NCBI RefSeq assembly: GCF_001096185.1
Contig: NZ_CRPU01000008.1
Location: 1-64,000, forward strand
Reading direction: 5' to 3'
Length of the DNA: 64,000 bases
DNA from: Streptococcus pneumoniae
Lineage (GTDB): Bacteria > Bacillota > Bacilli > Lactobacillales > Streptococcaceae
The notes under the pieces were generated by a model, which made no database searches, was not told the DNA's origin, and worked only from the letters and a program-made list of their open reading frames with translations. Below, in pieces: positions 1 to 8,386 of this stretch. Within the stretch, counting starts at the first letter, position 1. Every line of letters starts with the position of its first letter. Position numbers and translations under genes: made by a program.

Positions 1-21
1 GTTCGACTCCTCTAGGGTGCA
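1..21 (+). tRNA. 3' end of a tRNA, probably tRNA-Arg(ACG), cut by the window edge
   Basis: The first 21 bases carry a T-loop (TTCGACT), the 3' half of the T stem and a 3' acceptor strand AGGGTGC with discriminator A. This matches the end of the streptococcal tRNA-Arg(ACG) I remember, but the anticodon is outside the window, so the identity is inferred. It lies 15 bp before tRNA-Pro in the same direction, as in a tRNA cluster. Confidence 0.6.
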
Positions 22-36
22 TTTTTCTATTTAACT

Positions 37-110
37 CGGGAAGTAGCTCAGCTTGGTAGAGTACTTGGTTTGGGACCAAGGTGTCGCAGGTTCGAATCCT
101 GTCTTCCCGA
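37..110 (+). tRNA. tRNA-Pro(TGG)
   Basis: A full cloverleaf can be drawn. The acceptor is CGGGAAG with CTTCCCG, the D arm contains AGCTCAGCTTGGTAGAGT, the anticodon stem is CTTGG/CCAAG with anticodon TGG at 71-73, and the T arm contains GGTTCGAATCC. The discriminator is A110 and no CCA is encoded. It is the last tRNA of a cluster and is followed by an intrinsic terminator. Confidence 0.95.
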
Positions 111-165
111 TATATTACAGAGATATGTGAGTGTTTATTTTTAAAACTAGATATTATATACATTA

Positions 166-195
166 AGAGAGAATCAGTTTGGTTCTCTCTTTTTT
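166..195 (+). terminator. Intrinsic terminator of the tRNA cluster
   Basis: An 8-bp stem AGAGAGAA/TTCTCTCT (166-173 with 183-190) is followed by a T run. Confidence 0.85.
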
Positions 196-522
196 GATTT
201 TCAGTAATTCATTTTGATCGCGTATATTTTTTTGTTTCCTGATTTGTTCAATGAATACTGTAGTTTAGGTACATAAATTAAAATTTAACAGATTGTATAA
301 TTCTTACAAACTTTTAAGAAAGTAATTGAAGAGTTTTTTAGCCCCACCTATAATATATGTGTTTGTCTGATAAAAATTTCTACTCTTTTTGATTTTAAAT
401 AAGTATTAGTTTACATTATGGTGTGAATTGGGTTTGATATCTCTTTTGAGGAAGTTGCCTTAGATTTTTCTAATTGTGTTTTATTGTATAGTGTATCTTG
501 CTTGTTTTGAACAGAATTTTTA

Positions 523-550
523 ATGACATTTGTCATATTTTCTAATGACA
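523..550 (+). promoter_or_regulatory. Palindromic operator plus extra half-site upstream of the TCS operon
   Basis: ATGACA-TT-TGTCAT (523-536) is a perfect inverted repeat. A third ATGACA occurs at 545-550, 22 bp after the first. These sites sit just upstream of the -10 box at 582-587, which has no good -35 partner. That arrangement fits binding by an activator, most simply the LuxR-type response regulator encoded at the end of this operon. The identity of the binder is inferred. Confidence 0.55.
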
Positions 551-581
551 GAAGCTTCTATCTCAGCTAACTTTAAAAGAC

Positions 582-587
582 TATAAT
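582..587 (+). promoter_or_regulatory. -10 box of the TCS operon
   Basis: TATAAT at 582-587 predicts transcription starting near 594. A TTG codon at 587 therefore lies inside the promoter and cannot be the start of the first gene. No -35 hexamer resembling the consensus is present 16-18 bp upstream. Confidence 0.6.
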
Positions 588-613
588 TGAAGTATGAAAT
601 GGAGGAAGAAGAG

Positions 614-805
614 ATGAGAAATAAAATGATTATCGCAGTGAGTTTAGTAGTAGCAGGAGTTATGACCTATCTCATGTTTTCGGGATTGGATGAGGATTTC
701 TACAATTTTCCTTGGGAGGTCTTTGCTGGCTTTGGAATGATGTCTTGGCTTATCAGAGAAGGTTTGAAATTAGTCGGAGATGTGAAAAAGGAGTTTGAAA
801 AATGA
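614..805 (+). CDS. Small two-TM membrane protein, first gene of the ABC/TCS operon
   Basis: This 63-residue protein has a hydrophobic segment at about residues 4-22, a short acidic/aromatic loop (DEDFYNFPWE) and a second hydrophobic segment at about 28-45, then a lysine-rich tail. The ATG at 614 was chosen because GGAGG at 601-605 lies 8 nt upstream, and earlier possible starts fall in the promoter or lack a ribosome site. The stop overlaps the next start (ATGA). No family is recognised. Its place at the head of an ABC-2/two-component operon suggests an accessory membrane component or a small regulator of the sensor kinase; this is inference. Confidence 0.7.
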   Translation: MRNKMIIAVSLVVAGVMTYLMFSGLDEDFYNFPWEVFAGFGMMSWLIREGLKLVGDVKKEFEK

Positions 806-996
806 AAAAAGCGATTTTCTATCTTTTTATTGGACTATCACTAGTGGTATGGTTGGTAGAAATGTTTACAGGTTGGTTTGATCAAGCCTTTCTTCACCAA
901 GTTATTCGCGGCGCTTGGGGGCTTGGATTTATGATTTCCGTCGTTTTCCCTATGGGAATGGAGTGGTTGAAAGGAGAATATTATGAACATGATTAA
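802..996 (+). CDS. Small two-TM membrane protein, second gene of the operon
   Basis: This 64-residue protein has two hydrophobic stretches (about residues 4-20 and 33-52) separated by a short loop with aromatic and acidic residues, and a charged tail. Its layout copies that of the preceding gene, so the two may be diverged duplicates or partners. Its ATG overlaps the upstream stop by 4 nt and its end overlaps the ABC ATPase gene by 14 nt, so it is translationally coupled on both sides. The function is unknown. Confidence 0.7.
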   Translation: MKKAIFYLFIGLSLVVWLVEMFTGWFDQAFLHQVIRGAWGLGFMISVVFPMGMEWLKGEYYEHD

Positions 997-1867
997 GGTA
1001 CAAGGCTTACATAAAAACATCAAAAGTAAGGCTATTTTGAAGGATATTTCCTTTGAGGTAGCTGAAGGTGAATGCGTCGCCTTGATTGGGCCAAATGGTG
1101 CTGGGAAGACGACACTCTTGGACTGTTTGCTTGGAGACAAACTGGTCACAAGCGGGCAAGTATCTATCCAAGGATTGCCAGTGACGAGTTCTAAGTTAGA
1201 CTACACTAGATCCTATCTCCCTCAAGAAAATGTCATCGTTCAGAAATTAAAGGTCAAAGAGTTGATTGCTTTCTTTCAAAGCATTTACTCAAATCCCTTG
1301 AGCGAGCAGGAAATTGATCAACTATTGCAGTTTGACCAGCAACAAAAAGAACAATTGGCAGAAAAATTGTCAGGTGGGCAGAAGCGTCTTTTCTCTTTTG
1401 TCTTGACCTTAATTGGGCGACCAAAGCTTGTCTTTTTAGATGAGCCTACATCGGCTATGGATACCTCAACTCGTCAACGTTTTTGGGAGATTGTCGATCA
1501 GTTAAAGAAAAATGGTGTGACCATTGTCTATTCTTCTCACTATATCGAAGAGGTGGAGCATACGGCTGATCGAATCTTGGTGCTACACAAGGGTGAATTG
1601 ATTCGTGATACGACGCCTCTAGCTATGCGTAGTGAGGAGATTGAAAAGCATTTTATTCTTCCTCTGGTATACAAGGAAATTGTTGAGCAGTCTAACTTGG
1701 TTGAAAACTGGGTACAAAAACAAGATGCTCTACAAGTAGTCACACGCGAAGCAGATGCTTTCTGGGAACTATTAGTCCGAGCAGGATGTAGGATTCAAGA
1801 AATTGAAGTCAATAATCGTAGCTTGTTGGATACAATCTTTGAAGAAACACAAAAGGGAGATGACTAA
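983..1867 (+). CDS. ABC-2 type transporter, ATP-binding protein
   Basis: This 294-residue cytoplasmic ATPase has Walker A GPNGAGKT (about 36-43), a Q-loop (LPQEN), the signature LSGGQ (about 129-133), Walker B ending LDEP (about 152-155) and a switch histidine in SSHYIEE. A C-terminal extension of about 80 residues is typical of the CcmA/NatA-like ATPases that pair with ABC-2 permeases. AAGGAG lies 6 nt before ATG 983. The permease follows immediately. Genes of this kind next to a DesK/DesR-like pair usually serve export or membrane-stress response; the substrate cannot be told. In pneumococcus I recall this locus as the neighbour of TCS11. Confidence 0.9.
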   Translation: MNMIKVQGLHKNIKSKAILKDISFEVAEGECVALIGPNGAGKTTLLDCLLGDKLVTSGQVSIQGLPVTSSKLDYTRSYLPQENVIVQKLKVKELIAFFQSIYSNPLSEQEIDQLLQFDQQQKEQLAEKLSGGQKRLFSFVLTLIGRPKLVFLDEPTSAMDTSTRQRFWEIVDQLKKNGVTIVYSSHYIEEVEHTADRILVLHKGELIRDTTPLAMRSEEIEKHFILPLVYKEIVEQSNLVENWVQKQDALQVVTREADAFWELLVRAGCRIQEIEVNNRSLLDTIFEETQKGDD

Positions 1868-1868
1868 G

Positions 1869-2606
1869 ATGAAACGATGGATAGCATTAAATAAGATAGA
1901 ATTTCTATTGACCAAACGGCAACTAGTCTATTATCTCTTATCAGTGGGGATGCCGACAGCCTTTTATTTATTCTTTTCAGGCATGTACCAGGACACACCT
2001 GGTGGACCAGCTAATTTTATGCGTGATTACCTCATCTCCATGACAGCCTTTTCCATGATGTCGACAGCTATGTTTTCATTCCCAGCTGTTTTACATACCG
2101 ATAAAATCAACAACTGGCAGAAAACATTGCGCCATACTCCGGTAAATATGGTAGAATATTATCTATCAAAGATAACAAGTATGATGGTTGATTATCTGGT
2201 CTCAATCCTGGTTGTTTTCTCAGTTGGGCACTTGGTCAGAGGTGTGGATATGCCTTTAGGAAGCTGGATTGGGGCTGCGCTCTTGCTGATAGTAGGAAGT
2301 GTAGCTTTTGTAGCGCTTGGCTTGACCTTGACACTCTTGCCTTCTAGTCAGCTGATGTCTGTCGTGGGCAATCTTCTCTATCTAGGCTTGGCTGTTTTAG
2401 GCGGACTCTGGATGCCCATCTCTTTATTTCCAGACTGGATGCAAGCAATCGGGAAGTGTCTACCAACTTATCAGTTGATGGAGTTGCTCAAGACCTTCTT
2501 AAACGAGGGTAGCATCAATCTATCAGCCACAGTTTATCTACTTGTTTTTTCAGCAGTTTTGTTTGGTTTGACCATTTACCTTCAAGGTCATAAGGAGAAT
2601 GCTTAA
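1869..2606 (+). CDS. ABC-2 type transporter, permease
   Basis: This 245-residue integral membrane protein has about six hydrophobic segments and no signal peptide, as in ABC-2 permeases. It contains the family-typical GLWMPISLFPDW stretch near the C-terminal third. ATG 1869 is preferred over ATG 1860 because GGGAG (1855-1859) is 9 nt upstream of 1869. It starts just after the ATPase stop, and its stop overlaps the kinase start by one base (TAATG). It should form the membrane channel for the ATPase at 983. Confidence 0.88.
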   Translation: MKRWIALNKIEFLLTKRQLVYYLLSVGMPTAFYLFFSGMYQDTPGGPANFMRDYLISMTAFSMMSTAMFSFPAVLHTDKINNWQKTLRHTPVNMVEYYLSKITSMMVDYLVSILVVFSVGHLVRGVDMPLGSWIGAALLLIVGSVAFVALGLTLTLLPSSQLMSVVGNLLYLGLAVLGGLWMPISLFPDWMQAIGKCLPTYQLMELLKTFLNEGSINLSATVYLLVFSAVLFGLTIYLQGHKENA

Positions 2607-3703
2607 TGCTTGAAAGACTGAAAAGCATACATTATATGTTTTGGGCCAGTTTAATTTTTATGATTTTCCCCATCCTACCTGTAGTGACTGGATGGCTTTC
2701 TGCCTGGCATTTATTGATTGATATTTTATTTGTAGTAGCGTATTTGGGTGTTTTAACAACTAAGAGCCAGCACCTATCTTGGCTATATTGGGGCCTCATG
2801 CTGACTTATGTAGTTGGGAATACTGCCTTTGTTGCTGTTAATTATATCTGGTTTTTCTTTTTCCTATCCAATCTCTTAAGTTATCATTTCAACGTAGGTG
2901 GTTTAAAGTCTTTACATGTCTGGACTTTTCTTCTTGCTCAAGTCCTTGTTGTGGGCCAACTGTTGATTTTTCAGAGAATCGAAGTTGAGTTTCTATTCTA
3001 TCTACTTGTAATTCTTGCTTTTGTCGATTTAATGACTTTTGGCTTGATTCGGATTCGGATTGTGGAGGATTTGAAAGAAGCACAGGCTAAGCAAAATGCC
3101 CAGATAAATCTATTGCTTGCTGAAAATGAGCGCAATCGTATCGGTCAAGATTTGCATGATAGTTTGGGACATACCTTTGCTATGCTGAGTGTTAAAACTG
3201 ATCTAGCCTTGCAGTTATTTCAAATACAGGCTTATCCACAGGTGGAAAAGGAATTAAGAGAAATACAGCAAATTAGTAAAGAATCAATGCGTGAAGTGCG
3301 AACCATTGTGGAAAATCTGAAATCACGGACCTTAGCATCAGAACTTGAAACTGTCAAAAAGATGCTAGAGATTGCTGGAATTGAGGTGGAAACGGCTAAT
3401 CAACTAGATACAGCTAGCTTAACTCAGGAATTGGAGTCAACGGCTTCCATGATTTTGCTTGAATTAGTGACCAATATCATCAAACATGCTAAAGCGTCTA
3501 AAGCCTACTTAAAATTAGAACGGACAGAGAAGGAACTCATTTTAACAGTAAGTGATGATGGCTGCGGCTTTGCTTTTCTAAAAGGAGATGAGCTCCATAC
3601 AGTCCGAGATCGTGTTTCTCCATTTTCAGGAGAGGTAAAGGTGATTAATCAGAAACAACCGACAGAAGTTCAGGTTCGACTACCTTATAAGGAGAGAAAG
3701 TAG
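2606..3703 (+). CDS. Sensor histidine kinase, DesK/HisKA_3 type (TCS11-like)
   Basis: This 365-residue kinase has five or six membrane segments in residues 10-155 and no large external domain, as in DesK-like sensors of the membrane state. A coiled segment leads to the dimerisation/phosphoacceptor motif DLHDSLGH with His184. The HATPase_c domain has the N-box ELVTNIIKHAKAS and the G-box DDGCGF. It overlaps the permease stop and is directly followed by its response regulator. Position and order match the pneumococcal HK11 gene as I recall it. The signal may come from the adjacent transporter or the two small membrane proteins. Confidence 0.9.
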   Translation: MLERLKSIHYMFWASLIFMIFPILPVVTGWLSAWHLLIDILFVVAYLGVLTTKSQHLSWLYWGLMLTYVVGNTAFVAVNYIWFFFFLSNLLSYHFNVGGLKSLHVWTFLLAQVLVVGQLLIFQRIEVEFLFYLLVILAFVDLMTFGLIRIRIVEDLKEAQAKQNAQINLLLAENERNRIGQDLHDSLGHTFAMLSVKTDLALQLFQIQAYPQVEKELREIQQISKESMREVRTIVENLKSRTLASELETVKKMLEIAGIEVETANQLDTASLTQELESTASMILLELVTNIIKHAKASKAYLKLERTEKELILTVSDDGCGFAFLKGDELHTVRDRVSPFSGEVKVINQKQPTEVQVRLPYKERK

Positions 3704-4303
<600 letters not shown>

Positions 4304-4371
4304 TACTATCATAACTCGAAAACCATTATGTGCTAAAATTGATGGGATTGAATGAAATAATTTGTAACTTG

Positions 4372-4396
4372 AGGAGGCTTAGTTTCCTCCTTTTTG
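4372..4396 (+). terminator. Terminator of the TCS operon
   Basis: AGGAGG (4372-4377) pairs with CCTCCT (4386-4391) and is followed by TTTTG. Confidence 0.7.
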
Positions 4397-4470
4397 TTTA
4401 CTCTAAGGTGGTAGCAAGAGCTAAACCTAGGCTTTCTATGAAATTTTTTCAATCAATCTTCAAAAAACAC

Positions 4471-4499
4471 TTGAAAGTGTTTACAATTAGTGATAGAAT
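4471..4499 (+). promoter_or_regulatory. ccpA promoter with overlapping cre-like site
   Basis: TTGAAA (4471-4476), a 17-bp spacer and TAGAAT (4494-4499) form a good sigma-A promoter. TGAAAGTGTTTACA at 4472-4485 differs from the cre consensus mainly by a T in place of the central C. It covers the -35 box, so CcpA may repress its own gene. Confidence 0.65.
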
Positions 4500-4620
4500 G
4501 GAATAAGTAGAAACATGAAAACGAAATTTTCACATCTTCACTTTTGTAAGTAGATATAGAGTTTCAATCGGTGCCTCTACTTGTAAAAGAATGTGTGGGA
4601 TAGAAAGGGCAGGAAAAGGA

Positions 4621-5631
4621 ATGAATGCAGATGATACAGTAACCATTTATGATGTCGCTCGTGAAGCAGGTGTTTCCATGGCGACGGTCAGCCGTGTGGT
4701 CAATGGCAATAAAAATGTAAAAGAGAATACCCGTAAAAAAGTGCTAGAGGTAATTGATCGTTTGGATTATCGTCCCAATGCAGTTGCGCGTGGTCTTGCA
4801 AGTAAAAAGACAACTACTGTTGGTGTCGTGATTCCAAATATTACCAATGGTTATTTTTCGAGTTTGGCTAAGGGGATTGATGATATTGCAGAAATGTACA
4901 AGTACAATATTGTCCTAGCTAATAGCGATGAAGATAACGAGAAAGAAGTTTCTGTTGTCAATACCCTTTTTTCAAAGCAGGTAGATGGCATTATCTTTAT
5001 GGGTTATCACTTGACAGATAAAATTCGCTCAGAATTTTCGCGTTCACGTACTCCGATTGTTCTCGCAGGAACTGTCGATGTTGAGCACCAGTTGCCAAGT
5101 GTCAATATTGACTATAAGCAAGCAACGATTGATGCAGTGAGTTACCTTGCTAAAGAAAATGAGCGTATTGCTTTTGTCAGCGGTCCGCTAGTGGATGACA
5201 TCAATGGTAAGGTTCGTTTAGTTGGCTACAAGGAAGCCTTGAAAAAAGCAGGAATCGCTTATAGTGAGGGTTTGGTATTTGAATCTAAATATAGCTATGA
5301 TGATGGTTACGCCTTAGCAGAACGCTTGATTTCATCAAATGCAACTGCAGCAGTTGTAACAGGTGATGAGTTGGCGGCAGGTGTCTTGAACGGTCTTGCT
5401 GATAAAGGTGTGTCAGTACCAGAAGAATTTGAGATTATTACTAGTGATGATTCGCAAATTGCACGCTTTACCCGTCCAAACTTGACAACTATTGCCCAAC
5501 CTCTTTATGACCTTGGTGCCATTAGTATGCGTATGTTGACTAAGATTATGCACAAGGAAGAGTTGGAAGAACGTGAAGTTCTCTTACCTCATGGTTTGAC
5601 AGAACGTCGCTCAACACGAAAACGTAAATAG
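4621..5631 (+). CDS. ccpA: Catabolite control protein A (LacI family)
   Basis: This 336-residue LacI/GalR regulator has the N-terminal helix-turn-helix TIYDVAREAGVSMATVSRVV, the hinge helix (RPNAVARGLASKKT) and a periplasmic-binding-protein-like core with the usual VGVVIPNI start. CcpA, with HPr-Ser46-P as co-repressor, controls carbon catabolite repression through cre sites; one cre-like site lies at its own promoter and another upstream of pflA in this window. ATG 4621 follows AGGAAAAGGA and gives the known length of pneumococcal CcpA. An in-frame ATG at 4591 lacks this support. A terminator follows. Confidence 0.96.
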   Translation: MNADDTVTIYDVAREAGVSMATVSRVVNGNKNVKENTRKKVLEVIDRLDYRPNAVARGLASKKTTTVGVVIPNITNGYFSSLAKGIDDIAEMYKYNIVLANSDEDNEKEVSVVNTLFSKQVDGIIFMGYHLTDKIRSEFSRSRTPIVLAGTVDVEHQLPSVNIDYKQATIDAVSYLAKENERIAFVSGPLVDDINGKVRLVGYKEALKKAGIAYSEGLVFESKYSYDDGYALAERLISSNATAAVVTGDELAAGVLNGLADKGVSVPEEFEIITSDDSQIARFTRPNLTTIAQPLYDLGAISMRMLTKIMHKEELEEREVLLPHGLTERRSTRKRK

Positions 5632-5633
5632 AA

Positions 5634-5668
5634 AAAATCAGGGAATCGAGAAGATTTCCTGATTTTGT
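5634..5668 (+). terminator. ccpA terminator
   Basis: A 14-bp stem AAAATCAGGGAATC (5634-5647) with GATTTCCTGATTTT (5653-5666) has a 5-nt loop. Confidence 0.8.
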
Positions 5669-5690
5669 GCTCTTAAACAAGAGATGTCGA

Positions 5691-5938
5691 TTCAATGAAT
5701 ACCACAGAGCGGACTAGGCGGCTTGTTAAAGGCTGCGCAACACACTGTTTTGAGGTTGTGGATAGAACTGACGAAGTCAGCTCAAAACATGTTTTTGAGG
5801 TTGTAGATAAGACTGACGAAGTCAGCTCAAGGCACTGCTTTAGGGTTGTAGATGAAACTGACGAAGTCAGCTCAAAACACTGTTTTGAGGTTGCAGATGG
5901 AAGCTGACGTGGTTTGAAGAGATTTTCGAAGAGTATTA
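5691..5938 (-). repeat. BOX element, minus orientation, several boxB units
   Basis: The right end is boxA (GATTTTCGAAGAGTATTA as read on plus). Inside, the boxB-type motif ACTGACGAAGTCAGCTCAA occurs three times with diverged GGTTGTAGAT spacers. The left boxC-like end is degenerate. A 70-codon open frame in it is only a by-product of the repeat. The boxA end overlaps the asparaginase stop codon by 3 bp. Confidence 0.88.
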
Positions 5939-6898
5939 ACCTTCCATATAGTCTTTTAAAGCCTGTCCTGTTAGTCCGGCATTGAGGGCGATGAGGAGTT
6001 TCAAGCGGGCTTTTTGGGCGTTGAGTTCTTTAACAAAGAAGACACCAGATTTTTGCAACTGCACGCCTCCACCTTGGTAGGCATAAACAGGCTCGGCAAT
6101 ACCGTTAAAGCATCGTGATACCAGAGCGACTGGGATTCCTTTTTGTAGAAGGCTTTCTAATTTTTGAGCGGTTTCTTTGGGAATATTACCAGCTCCGAAG
6201 GCTTGGATAATTAAACCGTCCAATTGTTCCAAATCCAGCATATCAATCAGCTCCTCTGTCATACCAGCATAAGCCGAGATGATAGGGACTAATCCTTGTA
6301 TGTGATCAAGGTCAAAGCGGACACGAGGTTCAGCTGTTTTGAAGTAGAGGATTTCCTGTTTCATAATCAGACCAAGTGGACCGTGAGTAGGAGTCTGGAA
6401 GGTGCTGACGTTGGTGGTATGCGTTTTGGTAACATACTTGGCAGCGTGGATTTCATCGTTCATAACGACCAAAACCCCTTTGTCAGCAGCCTTGTCATCG
6501 CTAGCCACCCTTAAAGCGCTCAGATAGTTATAAACACCATCACTACCGAGTTCGTTGGAGCTGCGCATGGCCCCTGTTAGTATGATAGGCATGTGGGGAA
6601 CTTCCATGGTATCAAGGAAATAGGCTGTTTCTTCCAAAGTATCGGTCCCGTGTGTAATCACCACTCCATCGTAATTATCTGCTTCCTCTTTGATTTTTTG
6701 GTAGAGGGCCAGCATATGTTTGGGTTTGATATGGGGGCTTGGCAGGTTAAAAAAGTCTAAGGCGTGGACTTGGATTCCTTCAAGTGGGTTGGACACATGA
6801 TTCATGGGATTATCTGAACTCGTCACAACAGCGCCAGAAGCATCGGCCTGCATGGAAATAGTCCCACCTGTATGTAAAACAAGGATTTTCTTAGGCAT
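5936..6898 (-). CDS. L-asparaginase (type I-like)
   Basis: This 320-residue enzyme should hydrolyse L-asparagine to aspartate and ammonia. The first catalytic motif TGGTI has Thr10; the second is HGTDT (about 83-87) with Thr85/Asp86. No signal peptide is present, so it is cytoplasmic, and the length is right for the family. It converges with ccpA across a BOX element and is divergent from the HAD-MazG gene. In pneumococcus an asparaginase occupies the same place. Confidence 0.93.
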   Translation of the reverse strand: MPKKILVLHTGGTISMQADASGAVVTSSDNPMNHVSNPLEGIQVHALDFFNLPSPHIKPKHMLALYQKIKEEADNYDGVVITHGTDTLEETAYFLDTMEVPHMPIILTGAMRSSNELGSDGVYNYLSALRVASDDKAADKGVLVVMNDEIHAAKYVTKTHTTNVSTFQTPTHGPLGLIMKQEILYFKTAEPRVRFDLDHIQGLVPIISAYAGMTEELIDMLDLEQLDGLIIQAFGAGNIPKETAQKLESLLQKGIPVALVSRCFNGIAEPVYAYQGGGVQLQKSGVFFVKELNAQKARLKLLIALNAGLTGQALKDYMEG

Positions 6899-6925
6899 GA
6901 TTTACTCACTCTTTCTGAAATGTGG

Positions 6926-6931
6926 TATAAT
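6926..6931 (+). promoter_or_regulatory. Extended -10 promoter of the HAD-MazG gene
   Basis: TGG immediately precedes TATAAT (6926-6931). The -35 is weak, as is common with extended -10 promoters. The predicted leader before ATG 6964 is about 25 nt. Confidence 0.6.
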
Positions 6932-6963
6932 CATTGTATCACAAAAGGGGAGATTGGGATAGG

Positions 6964-8352
6964 ATGGAAGTCAAAGCTGTTTTTTTTGATATCGATGGAA
7001 CTTTGGTCAACGATCGCAAGAGTGTTTTGAAATCCACTAAGGACGCGATTAAAATCGTCAAAGAACAAGGGGTACTTGTCGGCGTAGCGACAGGACGAGG
7101 ACCTTTTTTTGTTAAGGAATTGATGGACGATTTGGATCTGGATTTTGCGGTAACCTATAATGGCCAGTATATCTTTACTAAAGACAGAGTCTTGTTCACG
7201 AGTCCTATTTCCAAGTTGCATTTGCGCCATCTAATTAGCTATGCTAAAAAAGAGGGCAAGGAGATTGCCCTAGGGACCAAGGATGCCATGTTGGGTTCTA
7301 AAATCATGTCCTTTGGTCTGGGTTCTTTTTCCCAACGAATCAGTCGCTTCGTTCCCTCTGTTTTAACTCGAACAGTGAGTCAGTCTTTTAATCGCATGGT
7401 CAGCAAGGTTGTTCCCCAAAAGGAAGAAGACCTGCTTCACCTGATGAATCAGCCTATCTACCAAGTTTTGATGCTGATGACGCCAGAAGAATCTGAGAAA
7501 GCGGCAGCTGATTTTGAAGACTTGAAATTGACACGTAGCAATCCTTTTGCAGCGGATGTCATCAATCAGGGAAATTCTAAATTAGAAGGCATTCGTCGAG
7601 TTGGAAAAGAATATGGCTTTGACCTTAATCAAGTCATGGCCTTTGGTGACTCAGATAACGACCTTGAAATGCTGGCTGGTGTCGGTATGTCGGTCGCTAT
7701 GGGAAATGGTAGTAGCAGTGTTAAGGAAGTTGCTAAGCACATTACAACTAGCAATCAACAAGATGGGATCCACAAGGCCTTGGAACATTTTGGTGTTTTG
7801 TCTTCAGAAAAAGTCTTTGTCAGCCGTGACTATCATTTCAATAAGGTCAAGACCTTCCACCACATGATGGATGAACGAACCCAAGAAGAACCTCGAGCTT
7901 GGGATTTAGAAGGTGCAACCCACAGGGCTGGCTTTAAAATAGAAGAATTGGTGGAGTTTGTTCGAGCTGCAAGTCCTTCGGAAGAGGACTTTGGCCAAGC
8001 TCTATCACAACTTCATCAAGCTCTTGATAAGGCGGGAGATAAAGTAGCCAAGAAGACGCCTGCTCAGCAAGATTTGATAGGGCAAGTGGATGCCTTGATT
8101 GACACGCTTTACTTCACCTACGGTAGTTTTGTATTGATGGGGGTGGACCCAGAACGTATTTTTGACATTGTCCATCAGGCCAATATGGGGAAAATTTTCC
8201 CTGACGGCAAGGCTCATTTTGATCCAGTGACCCATAAAATCTTAAAACCAGATGATTGGGAAGAAAAATATGCTCCAGAACCTGCTATTAAAAAAGAACT
8301 GCAGCGCCAGCTCAAGGCTTATGAACGCCATAAAGAGAGAAATAAACAGTAA
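6964..8352 (+). CDS. Cof-type HAD phosphatase fused to a MazG/PRA-PH-like domain
   Basis: The 462-residue protein has two parts. Residues 1 to about 270 form a Cof-type HAD phosphatase with the nucleophile motif FFDIDGTLV and the C-terminal metal motif GDSDND. After a linker, residues about 290-410 look like an all-alpha NTP pyrophosphohydrolase (MazG or phosphoribosyl-ATP pyrophosphatase type), with HRAGFKIEELVEFVRA and a DALIDTLYFTYG segment that would supply the metal-binding E/D residues. Both halves suggest nucleotide clean-up or sugar-phosphate hydrolysis in the cytoplasm; the substrate is unknown. ATG 6964 starts at the conserved MEVKAVFFD. Confidence 0.82.
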   Translation: MEVKAVFFDIDGTLVNDRKSVLKSTKDAIKIVKEQGVLVGVATGRGPFFVKELMDDLDLDFAVTYNGQYIFTKDRVLFTSPISKLHLRHLISYAKKEGKEIALGTKDAMLGSKIMSFGLGSFSQRISRFVPSVLTRTVSQSFNRMVSKVVPQKEEDLLHLMNQPIYQVLMLMTPEESEKAAADFEDLKLTRSNPFAADVINQGNSKLEGIRRVGKEYGFDLNQVMAFGDSDNDLEMLAGVGMSVAMGNGSSSVKEVAKHITTSNQQDGIHKALEHFGVLSSEKVFVSRDYHFNKVKTFHHMMDERTQEEPRAWDLEGATHRAGFKIEELVEFVRAASPSEEDFGQALSQLHQALDKAGDKVAKKTPAQQDLIGQVDALIDTLYFTYGSFVLMGVDPERIFDIVHQANMGKIFPDGKAHFDPVTHKILKPDDWEEKYAPEPAIKKELQRQLKAYERHKERNKQ

Positions 8353-8355
8353 ACA

Positions 8356-8380
8356 AAAAGGAGCTTTTGGCTCCTTTTCT
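8356..8380. terminator. Bidirectional terminator between convergent genes
   Basis: AAAAGGAGC (8356-8364) pairs with GCTCCTTTT (8370-8378), with A-rich and T-rich flanks. It can serve the HAD-MazG gene on plus and the stress protein on minus. Confidence 0.8.
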
Positions 8381-8386
8381 TTGTAA

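Larger units (their letters stand above)
196..613. other. AT-rich intergenic region upstream of the TCS operon
   Basis: No convincing gene is seen. The region holds a plus-strand promoter-like pair TTGAAG (326-331), 17 bp, TATAAT (349-354), whose transcript would run about 250 nt before the first start codon. The palindromic operator and the -10 box of the TCS operon lie at its downstream end. Confidence 0.6.
4304..4620. other. Intergenic region between the TCS operon and ccpA
   Basis: It contains the operon terminator (4372-4396), the ccpA promoter (4471-4499) with an overlapping cre-like site, and a leader of about 115 nt. No further gene is seen. Confidence 0.7.

Noticed and set aside
587-613. 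TTG at 587 as start of the first operon gene
   Set aside because: It overlaps the -10 box; ATG 614 has a proper ribosome site.
5695-5907. A 70-codon open frame with repeated residues (VVDxTDEVSS)
   Set aside because: It is a translation of the BOX element's boxB units; no ribosome site and no reason for coding.
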